Below are positions 1 through 5,247 of a stretch of DNA of 5,247 bases, piece after piece. A program made the translations under genes and the position numbers. The stretch covers positions 1-5,247 of the forward strand of contig NZXA02000011.1 in assembly GCA_002697665.2 (NCBI GenBank), written 5' to 3'. Below the pieces are notes generated by a model. It saw only the letters and a list, made by a program, of their open reading frames with translations, was not told where the DNA came from and ran no database searches. Source of the stretch: a bacterium. Its GTDB lineage: Bacteria > Desulfobacterota_D > UBA1144. Within the stretch, counting starts at the first letter, position 1; each line of letters begins with the position of its first letter.

Positions 1-55
1 GGCATACGCCGGCAGATTTACAGTCTGCTCCCTTTGGCCGCTCGGGCATCTCCCC
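1..55 (-). tRNA. tRNA-Tyr (anticodon GTA), 3' part cut off by the window edge
   Basis: Read on the minus strand, the sequence begins with an acceptor strand GGGGAGA (55-49), followed by T8 and G9. The D arm follows, with a CCC/GGG stem and loop GAGCGGCCAAA. The anticodon stem is GCAGA/TCTGC around the loop CTGTAAA; the anticodon GTA is at 21-19. After it comes the start of a long variable arm, GGC-GTAT-GCC (10-1). A long variable arm together with anticodon GTA identifies a type II bacterial tRNA-Tyr. The T arm and 3' acceptor strand lie beyond position 1. The exact 5' end (55 or 56) is uncertain because five G's run there. It lies 33 nt after tRNA-Thr with no visible promoter between them, so it is probably processed from the same transcript. 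Confidence 0.96.
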
Positions 56-88
56 CAATAAACTTTATTTTCAAAAAACATGAATTAG

Positions 89-161
89 AGCCACCGAGAG
101 GACTCGAACCTCCGACCGACTGATTACAAATCAGTTGCTCTACCAACTGAGCTACGGTGGC
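89..161 (-). tRNA. tRNA-Thr (anticodon TGT)
   Basis: This is a complete 73-nt cloverleaf on the minus strand. The acceptor strands are GCCACCG (161-155) and CGGTGGC (96-90). T8-A9 are followed by the D arm GCTC-AGTTGGTA-GAGC. The anticodon stem is ACTGA/TCAGT around the loop TTTGTAA, giving anticodon TGT, which reads ACA and other ACN threonine codons. The variable loop is CGGTC. The T stem GGAGG/CCTCT, with one G-U pair, closes the loop TTCGAGT. The discriminator is U (complement of position 89). The 3' CCA is not encoded: the next bases on the minus strand are CTA, so a CCA-adding enzyme is needed. It heads a Thr-Tyr tRNA pair. Confidence 0.98.
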
Positions 162-186
162 GTTCAATGTAAGTAGCACTCACAAG

Positions 187-215
187 AGAATATGCTTTTA
201 ATGTTTTAATTTGAA
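187..215 (-). promoter_or_regulatory. Possible sigma70-type promoter for the tRNA-Thr/tRNA-Tyr unit
   Basis: On the minus strand a -35-like TTCAAA (215-210) and a -10-like TATTCT (192-187) are separated by 17 nt. Each hexamer matches the TTGACA/TATAAT consensus at four of six positions. Transcription would start near 180 and leave a leader of about 19 nt before tRNA-Thr at 161, a sensible distance. In AT-rich DNA such matches arise often by chance, so position and spacing are the main support. The -35 box begins a few bases after the hairpin at 240-219. Confidence 0.45.
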
Positions 216-218
216 CTA

Positions 219-240
219 ATCACCTATTTTCGAAGGTGAT
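219..240 (-). terminator. Hairpin, possible weak terminator of the cysS operon
   Basis: A perfect 7-bp inverted repeat, ATCACCT and AGGTGAT, encloses an 8-nt loop. It lies 81 nt after the cysS stop codon and just before the tRNA promoter candidate, which is where an operon terminator would be expected. The sequence after the stem on the minus strand (218 downward) is AT-rich but has no continuous U tract, so it is not a classic intrinsic terminator. It could be a weak terminator, a 3'-end protecting hairpin or a protein-binding site. Confidence 0.35.
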
Positions 241-321
241 ATGCCTAAGTGCACAGCCTATAAATTTATATATGTTTATAAAATAATTACAATAAAAAAC
301 TGATGGTTAATAAAATTTTAT

Positions 322-1716
322 TCAATTAAGTAGTTTTTTTACTTTCTGTCCCTTGGTTGTATCTTCAACTGCCCAACCTTTTTCTTGTATTTGGTCTCTG
401 AGATCATCTGCAAGAGTCCAATTATTTTCAGCTCTGGCTGCATCTCGAATCTCCATAAGTTTTTTTATTTCCAAAGGAATTTTAAAAGTTTTCGCGCTTA
501 AAAAACCAAATACCATATCAAAGTTTGTCAAGAAATTCCATGCCTCTCCTATTTCCCTTTCACCAATAGAATCAGTTTTTATTTTTTTGAACACTTGTCT
601 CATCCAACTATGAAAAATACCTAAAGCCTTTGGAGTATTCAGATCATCATTCATTGCTTCAACGAAGTCATAATAGGAATTGGGCAATTCTTTTCTTTGA
701 ATGTCTTGCGCACCTAAATCAATTAGTAAAGATTGAAATTCATTTATGCGACTAATTACCTTATCACTTTCTTGTTTCTTTTCTAATGAAAAGGAGATTT
801 TTGTTCTGTAGTGACCTGCAAGTAATTGATAGCGAATTGACTCAGCAGTAAAACCTTTTTTTTCTAGATCACTGACCGTGAAACAGTTTCCAAGTGATTT
901 ACTCATTTTTCCACCATCAACAAGCAAAAATTCTGAGTGTAACCAATAATTCACGAATTTTTCTCCACTAGAACAAATAGATTGCGCAATTTCATTTTCG
1001 TGGTGTGGGAACATGTTGTCAACTCCACCACAGTGTATATCAAAGTGATTTCCTAGATTTTCGCTGCTCATTGCAGAGCATTCTATATGCCAGCCCGGAC
1101 GACCTTTGCCCCACGGTGCATCCCATCCTATTTTTCCATCCTCCTTTTTCCATCCTTTCCATAGTGCAAAATCTTGAGGAGAATTTTTATCGTAATCATC
1201 GTCATAAATTCGATCTGATTTCGTTTGACCTTTTATACTTATTCTAGTCAATTTCCCGTAATCAGAAAAAGTGCTTATGTTAAAGTAAACTGATCCATCT
1301 GATTCGATGTACGCGTGGCCTTTATCAATTAACTTCTTAATAATTTCTATCATTTTATCAATTGATTTTGTCGCTCTTGGATATTTGTCTGCCGGTAGAA
1401 TTTTAAGCCACATCAGATCATTCATAAATTGCTCAGTATAACCTTGAGTTATGATATTTAAGTCAACATTTTGGTCTTTTGCCATTTTAATAGTTTTATC
1501 ATCAACATCTGTTATGTTCATTATGTGGGTTACATCATAGCCAGTATGAATTAACCATCTCTTTAAAAGGTCCTCAAAGATGAATGTTCTAAAATTTCCA
1601 ATATGGGCAAAATCATAAACTGTTGGTCCGCAAGTATAAAGACCCACCTTGCCATCAATTATTGGTTTGAAAAATTCTTTTTTTCTGCTGAATGAATTAT
1701 AAAACTTTAAACTCAT
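322..1716 (-). CDS. cysS: Cysteinyl-tRNA synthetase (CysRS)
   Basis: This class I aminoacyl-tRNA synthetase joins cysteine to tRNA-Cys in the cytoplasm using ATP. The 464-residue length is close to E. coli CysS (461). The N-terminal catalytic domain carries the HIGH-type motif HIGN (38-41) and the KMSKS loop (270-274). Zinc ligands expected from the E. coli enzyme (C28, C209, H234, E238) appear as C29, C213, H238 and E242, within GRPGWHIECS and FPHHENE. ITDVDDK (68-74) and FALWK (183-187) are also family signatures. The C-terminal part holds a helical DALR-like region and the small end domain (ARAENNWTLADDLRDQI...GW.VEDT). The ATG start directly abuts the ddl TAG stop, with no clear Shine-Dalgarno sequence, so translation probably depends on coupling to ddl. 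Stop is TGA. It is the last gene of the operon, and nothing looks damaged. Confidence 0.98.
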   Translation of the reverse strand: MSLKFYNSFSRKKEFFKPIIDGKVGLYTCGPTVYDFAHIGNFRTFIFEDLLKRWLIHTGYDVTHIMNITDVDDKTIKMAKDQNVDLNIITQGYTEQFMNDLMWLKILPADKYPRATKSIDKMIEIIKKLIDKGHAYIESDGSVYFNISTFSDYGKLTRISIKGQTKSDRIYDDDYDKNSPQDFALWKGWKKEDGKIGWDAPWGKGRPGWHIECSAMSSENLGNHFDIHCGGVDNMFPHHENEIAQSICSSGEKFVNYWLHSEFLLVDGGKMSKSLGNCFTVSDLEKKGFTAESIRYQLLAGHYRTKISFSLEKKQESDKVISRINEFQSLLIDLGAQDIQRKELPNSYYDFVEAMNDDLNTPKALGIFHSWMRQVFKKIKTDSIGEREIGEAWNFLTNFDMVFGFLSAKTFKIPLEIKKLMEIRDAARAENNWTLADDLRDQIQEKGWAVEDTTKGQKVKKLLN

Positions 1717-2607
1717 CTAAATACTAAGTTCAATTATATATCTTATTAATTTTTGAAAACTTTGCCCTCTAGCATAAGCAGATTTTGGAACAAGGCTTGT
1801 TGAAGTCATCCCAGGTAATGTATTCATTTCTAAAAAGTACGGCACTCCTAATTTATCTAATATATAATCAGCTCTAGCATAAACAGAACAGTCAAATTTC
1901 TGAAACAACTTCATTGTATTTGTCTCTATTTTTTCAATTAAGTTTTGTTCTAAATCCGCGGGGCATACATACTCACTCATCCCAGGCGTATATTTGCATT
2001 CATAATCATAAAAATTATTTTTTGGATTTATTTCAACTATAGGGTATGCATCCTCATTAATAATTGGGATGGTTAGCTCCCTGCCAGAAATAAATTTTTC
2101 TATAATGACTTTATTTCCATGTTGAAATGCCAGATCTATTGCAGGTTGAACGGATTGATCATTTTTGACAATTGATAAACCAACGGTGCTACCTTGATCA
2201 TTTGGCTTTACTACAAATGGCAATGTTATTTTCACATCTTGGTCTAGTCTTTCAATCAATTGCCAATCAGGAGTTTTGATTCCATTTCTTTTTGCAATTT
2301 TTTTACTTTTAGCTTTATCCATACATAGTGATGAAGCAATAGCTCCAGAACCTGTGTACTTTATATCGTTTTCATCTAACCATGCTTGAATCTTACCATT
2401 CTCGCCAATACCACCATGTAGTGCATTAAAAATTATATTTTGTTTTTTTAATTCCTTTAAATATTTTTTGTAATTAGTTTCAAAGACAAACTCTGTAGTT
2501 GTATATCCATTCTCTGCACAAGCCTTGATAACCGCTTTGCCTGTAGCGATGGAGACTTTTTTCTCCTCGCTAGCCCCCCCCATTAATATTCCAACTCTTA
2601 AAGACAT
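1717..2607 (-). CDS. ddl: D-alanine--D-alanine ligase
   Basis: This ATP-grasp enzyme makes D-Ala-D-Ala, the terminal dipeptide of the peptidoglycan precursor, in the cytoplasm. It has 296 residues (E. coli DdlB 306). The N-terminal signature GGASEEKKVS (10-19) contains E15, matching DdlB E15. NALHGGIGENG (61-71) and YTGSG (84-88) follow. S140 in GSTVG and K205-Y206 in FYDYECKY match DdlB S150, K215 and Y216. Metal-binding D247, E260 and N262 match D257, E270 and N272, within ARAD and LEMNTLPGMT. The Tyr in the omega loop fits a true D-Ala-D-Ala ligase rather than a VanA-type D-Ala-D-Lac enzyme. The ATG start overlaps the gmhB-like gene by 10 nt; the stop TAG touches the cysS start. An eight-G run lies over codons 9-12. 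Here ddl sits among envelope genes rather than in the murC-ftsQ cluster. Confidence 0.96.
   Translation of the reverse strand: MSLRVGILMGGASEEKKVSIATGKAVIKACAENGYTTTEFVFETNYKKYLKELKKQNIIFNALHGGIGENGKIQAWLDENDIKYTGSGAIASSLCMDKAKSKKIAKRNGIKTPDWQLIERLDQDVKITLPFVVKPNDQGSTVGLSIVKNDQSVQPAIDLAFQHGNKVIIEKFISGRELTIPIINEDAYPIVEINPKNNFYDYECKYTPGMSEYVCPADLEQNLIEKIETNTMKLFQKFDCSVYARADYILDKLGVPYFLEMNTLPGMTSTSLVPKSAYARGQSFQKLIRYIIELSI
2574..2581 (-). repeat. Eight-G homopolymer tract inside ddl
   Basis: On the minus strand eight G's run from the last base of codon 9 (ATG) through two GGG glycine codons into GCT (Ala12). It encodes the invariant GGAS at the substrate-binding N-terminus of Ddl. In such AT-rich DNA, GGG-GGG for two glycines is unexpected. 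Gain or loss of one G would frameshift ddl near its start. Confidence 0.9.
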
Positions 2608-3143
2608 AATTTTTCTACTCCATCATTAAGATCTTTCACTATATAAGTGGGGGTTTCCTTCTTTCCAAGAATGCCTAAAGTTTCTTGTCCATGCCCAGTT
2701 AATACTAGCATAGTATCCATACCTTGTAACGAGCCAGCTTTCATATCAGCATAAGAATCTCCAATCATTAAACATTTTTTTAAATCAAAACCATAATCGC
2801 GTTTTGCTTCAAGAAACATGCCTATACCAGGCTTCCTCCTATCCGTTGCATTATCAGGGTGGTCAAAACATGTGTAAATTTTTAGTAATTTAATTTCATG
2901 TTGTTTAAATATTCTATAAATAAAATCATGAATAAAGTTCAGGTTTTCTTCTTTTATTAAACCTCGACTTATTCCAGACTGATTTGTAACAATGCAAAAT
3001 TTATTTCCTAAATCGGACAGCCTTTTTAATGCTGGAATAGTAAAGTCATATAAATTAAAATTTTGAAGTGAGTTTATATATCCTTTAGGATCAGAGTTTA
3101 TTGTTCCATCGCGATCTAAAAAAATGCAATCATAGATTTTCAT
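2598..3143 (-). CDS. gmhB: HAD-IIIA phosphatase, GmhB-like (D-glycero-D-manno-heptose 1,7-bisphosphate 7-phosphatase family)
   Basis: This is a 181-residue cytoplasmic HAD hydrolase, the usual GmhB length. Motif I is FLDRDGTIN (8-16) with nucleophile D10 and acid/base D12. Motif II is VTNQSG (52-57) with T53. RRKPGIGM (102-109) supplies the R-K-P substrate/motif III region, and IGDSYAD (127-133) gives metal-binding D129 and D133. GmhB removes the C7 phosphate from heptose 1,7-bisphosphate on the way to ADP-heptose for the LPS core; HisB-N is a close relative. The family zinc site is incomplete: C92 and H95 (CFDH) are present, but the usual CxC before RKP is replaced by T100-D-R102. Enzyme class is firm, while the precise substrate is an inference supported by the envelope-gene context. 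Start ATG overlaps the upstream flippase stop as ATGA, which implies translational coupling. It also overlaps ddl by 10 nt. Confidence 0.8.
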   Translation of the reverse strand: MKIYDCIFLDRDGTINSDPKGYINSLQNFNLYDFTIPALKRLSDLGNKFCIVTNQSGISRGLIKEENLNFIHDFIYRIFKQHEIKLLKIYTCFDHPDNATDRRKPGIGMFLEAKRDYGFDLKKCLMIGDSYADMKAGSLQGMDTMLVLTGHGQETLGILGKKETPTYIVKDLNDGVEKLCL

Positions 3144-4120
3144 TGATTTAACTCAACTTTTTTTATTTCATTTAGTTTAATATTTCCAAATAAAAAATAT
3201 ATAAAGCCTATAATTAACAATGGAAAATATGCTACCGAATGAGAAATTATTGCATAGTTTAAAGCCTTAGCGCTGCTTACATTGAAAACAAAAATTAAGC
3301 TGTATTTAACGCCGGCGTCATAGGTCCCTGCAGAACCAGGAAGGGCTGGTATACCAAATGCTATACTTCCTAAAACAAATAGAATACCAATTTCAGTTAT
3401 CTCCAAATTTAGTCCACATGCCTTAACTAAAAATACAGTCTCAATAAAATAAATTCCCCATAGTAGAATACTCGATATTAAAATTTGATGAAAAGCTTCA
3501 TTTTTTCTGATAACATTCAAGCCCTCGGACAATCGAACAATCGCAATTTTAAGTTTTAGACCAAAACCCGATAAAAACCATTTTTTATTTTCAAAGTTTT
3601 TAACTAATTCAAAACGAATGAAAACATATATTGCTGTAATTGATAAAGAGGAAATAAGCATAAAACTAATTAAACCATATCTAATGTAATCATCATCAAA
3701 AGGAAACCATGGAATTAGAAAGATGAAAATTATAACCAGAGCTATTACATCCAATAACCTTTCTATGATTACTGTACCGAAAGCTTGTAAAGTTTTAATT
3801 TTTGTTCCCTTTATGACTGAGTAGGCTTTTAATAACTCACCGAGTCTGAAAGCAAAAATAGCATTCCCAAAATAGCCTATCATTGTGGCAGAATAGACAC
3901 TTTGTAATTGAACTTTATCGAATGGATTTAATAATAATTTCCATCGATATGCTCTAATAATACAGCTAAAAAGCAGCAGGGCGCAGGCAATAGTAACAAA
4001 AGTCAAGTCCACATTTGTAAGATGAAAAACTAACTGATCTAGATCTTCACCTTTGAAGGCAACATAAAGACCGGCTAAACTTAAAATGCTTAAAAAACCT
4101 AACTTTAAATACTTAGTCAC
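3140..4120 (-). CDS. Flippase-like integral membrane protein (lysylphosphatidylglycerol synthase TM-region family)
   Basis: This 326-residue protein is almost entirely hydrophobic, with about eight membrane segments (roughly residues 6-22, 38-56, 77-92, 112-137, 148-169, 210-233, 243-262 and 288-311). Family hallmarks are R56-xx-RWKLLLNP near the second segment, GNAIFAFRLGELLKAY (85-100), IERLLD (119-124) and the GIPALPGSAGTYDAG stretch (256-270), the typical PG-rich loop. It matches the flippase half of MprF but has no aminoacyl-transfer domain, so a lysyl-PG synthase call would be wrong. Relatives are thought to move lipids or lipid-linked molecules across the inner membrane; this one's substrate is unknown. 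The start is GTG, placed inside the end of the lolA-like gene (overlap GTGACTAA, 8 nt). The N-terminus MTKYLKLGFL fits the family, which supports that start. The stop overlaps the next gene as ATGA. Confidence 0.85.
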   Translation of the reverse strand: MTKYLKLGFLSILSLAGLYVAFKGEDLDQLVFHLTNVDLTFVTIACALLLFSCIIRAYRWKLLLNPFDKVQLQSVYSATMIGYFGNAIFAFRLGELLKAYSVIKGTKIKTLQAFGTVIIERLLDVIALVIIFIFLIPWFPFDDDYIRYGLISFMLISSLSITAIYVFIRFELVKNFENKKWFLSGFGLKLKIAIVRLSEGLNVIRKNEAFHQILISSILLWGIYFIETVFLVKACGLNLEITEIGILFVLGSIAFGIPALPGSAGTYDAGVKYSLIFVFNVSSAKALNYAIISHSVAYFPLLIIGFIYFLFGNIKLNEIKKVELNQ

Positions 4121-4688
4121 GAAGGTCGATTATTTCATATTCAGATATGTCGATATATGGTAAACTAAAATTTGAAATAATCTTTGATGAGTTAATTTCT
4201 AAGTCCACAATCTCATTATTTGAAATATTAATAGATATTTTTTTAGGCTCGCCAGTATTTTGTATAGTCCATACGGTACCCTTCACATCCCATTCAACTA
4301 AAACAAAATTAATCCTAATTAATTCTTTTTCTATAAATGAGCTAAGTATTTTGATTCCACTATCTGCACTGCCAAGAATATCGAATATATCAAAATTATT
4401 TTTAAAATTTGTATCGTATATAACTTGCTTGGCCAGCTTATTTATTGTAGTGATTGTATTACTTTTAATAGATATTCTTTCACTTTGACTATCGAAAACA
4501 TAATCTTTTGAATTAAAATACCATAAACTACCAGATGTGTTGAAACTTTTTCCAAGATTTTGGTGTTCAAGATCAATTGAAAAAAGTCTACCTTTTTCCT
4601 GACTCATGTACATTTGAAAACTTTCGAATGAGTTTTGATCACTAAATGAAAAACAGTTAAAAAGGTATAAAAGTAAGATTATCCTCAC
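4113..4688 (-). CDS. lolA: LolA-like outer-membrane lipoprotein carrier, divergent
   Basis: LolA is a periplasmic chaperone that carries lipoproteins from the LolCDE complex to the outer membrane. This 191-residue protein has a short signal peptide (MRIILLLYLFNCFSFS, cleavage probably near residue 16-20). It then shows the LolA-style order: a G-x-FW-like SGSLWYF (52-58), a beta-strand ending in a QSERISIKSNTITTINKLAKQVIYD-type segment (68-92, corresponding to the SDG..lW.Y....QV region) and a short IFDILG (101-106). The C-terminal strands include WDVKGTVWTIQN, ISINISNNEIVDLEI and LPYIDISEYEIIDL. Identity to textbook LolA is low; length, export signal and location directly after ftsK are the main support. 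The start is GTG, chosen because it opens the signal peptide, in frame just after two TAA codons ending ftsK; there is no clear ribosome-binding site. The C at residue 12 (LFNC) is not a good lipobox. It could also be another LolA/LppX-fold periplasmic protein. Confidence 0.65.
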   Translation of the reverse strand: MRIILLLYLFNCFSFSDQNSFESFQMYMSQEKGRLFSIDLEHQNLGKSFNTSGSLWYFNSKDYVFDSQSERISIKSNTITTINKLAKQVIYDTNFKNNFDIFDILGSADSGIKILSSFIEKELIRINFVLVEWDVKGTVWTIQNTGEPKKISINISNNEIVDLEINSSKIISNFSLPYIDISEYEIIDLRD

Positions 4689-4691
4689 TTA

Positions 4692-5247
4692 TTATGAATC
4701 CCGTATCATCTCTAGATATGTTTCATCAACTAGGACCTCCCTAGCTTTGCTACCGGTAAATGGACCTACAACGCCAGTTTGTTCCATTTGATCAATTAAT
4801 CTAGCAGCTCTTGAGTAACCTACTTTCAATCTACGCTGTAATAAAGAAATTGAACCTTGTTGATGAGTAACTACCAATGATACAGCATCATTAAAGAGCT
4901 CGTCATTAGTACCATCTGATCCATCTGAACCAAACTCAGAAACTTGGGTATCACGAACCGAGGGTAAAATTAATTCATCAGCTTTGGGTTGCCCTGAAAC
5001 ATGTTCCATCACAGATTCAATCTCTTCTAATGATAAAAACGCATTATGCATTCTAAACACATCTGAACTACCTGTACCTAAATGCAACATATCTCCTCTT
5101 CCAATTAGTTTATCTGCTCCTGGTTGATCAATAATTGTTCTTGAATCAATTTTACTAGCCACCTGGAATGCAATCCTTGATGGGAAATTAGCCTTAATTA
5201 CTCCAGTGATTACATCAACTGAAGGTCTTTGAGTAGCAATGACTAAA
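4692..5247 (-). CDS. ftsK: DNA translocase FtsK, C-terminal part (5' end outside window)
   Basis: FtsK is a septum-located hexameric ATPase that pumps chromosome ends to the division site and activates XerCD at dif. Visible here are the last 184 residues, reading in frame to the window edge (first complete codon TTA at 5246-5244). The fragment starts in the RecA-like motor with [15 protein letters not shown] and continues through [35 protein letters not shown] and FRMHNAFLS, all closely matching the FtsK/SpoIIIE family. A 25-30 residue polar Ser/Gly/Asp-rich linker follows. Then comes the winged-helix gamma domain (about fragment residues 115-172): [42 protein letters not shown] and REVLVD. 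In relatives this domain binds the KOPS/SRS DNA motifs and XerD. Walker A and the membrane domain are beyond the edge. The stop is a tandem TAA-TAA, with lolA-like starting immediately after. Confidence 0.97.
   Translation of the reverse strand, partial: LVIATQRPSVDVITGVIKANFPSRIAFQVASKIDSRTIIDQPGADKLIGRGDMLHLGTGSSDVFRMHNAFLSLEEIESVMEHVSGQPKADELILPSVRDTQVSEFGSDGSDGTNDELFNDAVSLVVTHQQGSISLLQRRLKVGYSRAARLIDQMEQTGVVGPFTGSKAREVLVDETYLEMIRDS

Larger units (their letters stand above)
162..321. other. AT-rich spacer between cysS and the tRNA genes
   Basis: This 160-nt spacer carries no credible coding sequence. It holds the hairpin at 219-240 and the promoter candidate at 187-215. Two short AT palindromes are also present, at 259-270 (TATAAATTTATA) and 309-322 (AATAAAATTTTATT, ending over the cysS stop codon). 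The palindromes look like low-complexity composition rather than defined sites. Confidence 0.7.

Noticed and set aside
259..322. AT palindromes at 259-270 and 309-322 as operator sites
   Set aside because: Both are pure A/T low-complexity palindromes with no associated promoter or repeat copy, and are expected by chance in this spacer.
353..613. Plus-strand open frame of 86 codons
   Set aside because: It lies wholly opposite the conserved C-terminal part of cysS and has no recognisable motif. It is a shadow frame.
856..863. A8 run in cysS as a programmed slippage site
   Set aside because: It encodes ordinary Glu-Lys-Lys in a conserved stretch, the frame is intact on both sides, and A runs of this length are expected at this base composition.
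1005..1247. Plus-strand open frame of 80 codons
   Set aside because: It is antisense to the cysS zinc-binding region, which is clearly coding on the minus strand. Its composition is arbitrary and no start signal is visible.
2598..3143. Histidinol-phosphatase (HisB N-terminal domain)
   Set aside because: HisB-N is a close HAD relative, but there are no his genes nearby, no dehydratase domain is fused, and the RKPGIGMF segment and envelope context fit GmhB better. The substrate is still not proven.
3140..4120. Full lysylphosphatidylglycerol synthase (MprF)
   Set aside because: The gene ends after the membrane region. The soluble aminoacyl-transfer domain is absent here, and the next gene is a HAD phosphatase.
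4147..4488. Plus-strand open frame of 113 codons with hydrophobic stretches
   Set aside because: It is antisense to the lolA-like gene. The hydrophobicity follows from the complement of an Asn/Ile/Ser-rich frame. The minus-strand frame has a signal peptide and fits the operon spacing, so it is preferred.
4650..4688. Lipoprotein lipobox at LFNC in the LolA-like N-terminus
   Set aside because: The residues before Cys12 (Leu-Phe-Asn) do not fit the usual small residue at -1, and LolA proteins are soluble. A normal signal-peptidase I site is more likely.
5160..5162. GTG as the start of a short 156-residue protein
   Set aside because: The FtsK family match continues unbroken upstream of this codon to the window edge, so it is an internal valine of ftsK.
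1..5247. CRISPR array, insertion sequence, integrase or attachment site, toxin-antitoxin or defence system
   Set aside because: There are no spaced direct repeats, transposase or integrase motifs or terminal inverted repeats. Although tRNA genes are common integration sites, no duplicated tRNA 3' end is visible.

Overview
This window is a compact housekeeping block from an AT-rich Gram-negative bacterium. GC looks like roughly one third by eye; it was not computed. Every supported gene reads on the minus strand. An outer membrane is suggested by a LolA-like lipoprotein carrier and a heptose-bisphosphate-phosphatase-like HAD protein, and peptidoglycan by Ddl. The lineage cannot be fixed from the sequence alone. 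The FtsK-LolA adjacency occurs in several Gram-negative phyla. The near absence of Shine-Dalgarno sequences and the style of the FtsK C-terminus make me lean to the FCB group (a Marinimicrobia/SAR406- or Bacteroidota-like organism), but an AT-rich proteobacterium remains possible.

Layout in the direction of transcription, from right to left: 5247-4692 is the C-terminal part of ftsK, whose 5' end lies outside the window. Then come lolA-like (4688-4113), a lysylphosphatidylglycerol-synthase-TM type flippase-like membrane protein (4120-3140), a gmhB-like HAD phosphatase (3143-2598), ddl (2607-1717) and cysS (1716-322). Junctions are a 3-nt gap, an 8-nt overlap, a 4-nt ATGA overlap, a 10-nt overlap and a direct TAG-ATG abutment. 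No internal promoter or terminator has room to exist between genes, so the six genes are almost certainly one operon with translational coupling. Its promoter is outside the window.

After cysS there is a 160-nt AT-rich spacer (321-162). It holds a 7-bp hairpin that could end the operon and a plausible sigma70-type promoter for a tRNA unit. That unit is tRNA-Thr(TGT) at 161-89 followed by tRNA-Tyr(GTA) from 55 to the window edge, where it is cut in the variable arm. Thr-Tyr in this order is the start of the widespread Thr-Tyr-Gly-Thr-tuf tRNA cluster, so tRNA-Gly and tuf may follow outside the window.

Functionally the operon joins chromosome translocation at the septum (FtsK), lipoprotein trafficking (LolA-like), a possible lipid or lipid-carrier transporter (flippase), LPS or sugar-phosphate metabolism (GmhB-like), peptidoglycan precursor synthesis (Ddl) and Cys-tRNA charging (CysS). 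I see no mobile element, CRISPR array, toxin-antitoxin pair or obvious new defence system. The points worth a second look are modest: the GmhB-like protein has lost two of the usual zinc ligands, the LolA-like protein is very divergent, the orphan flippase has no assigned substrate, ddl carries a G8 tract at its glycine-rich N-terminus, and clear ribosome-binding sites are missing throughout.
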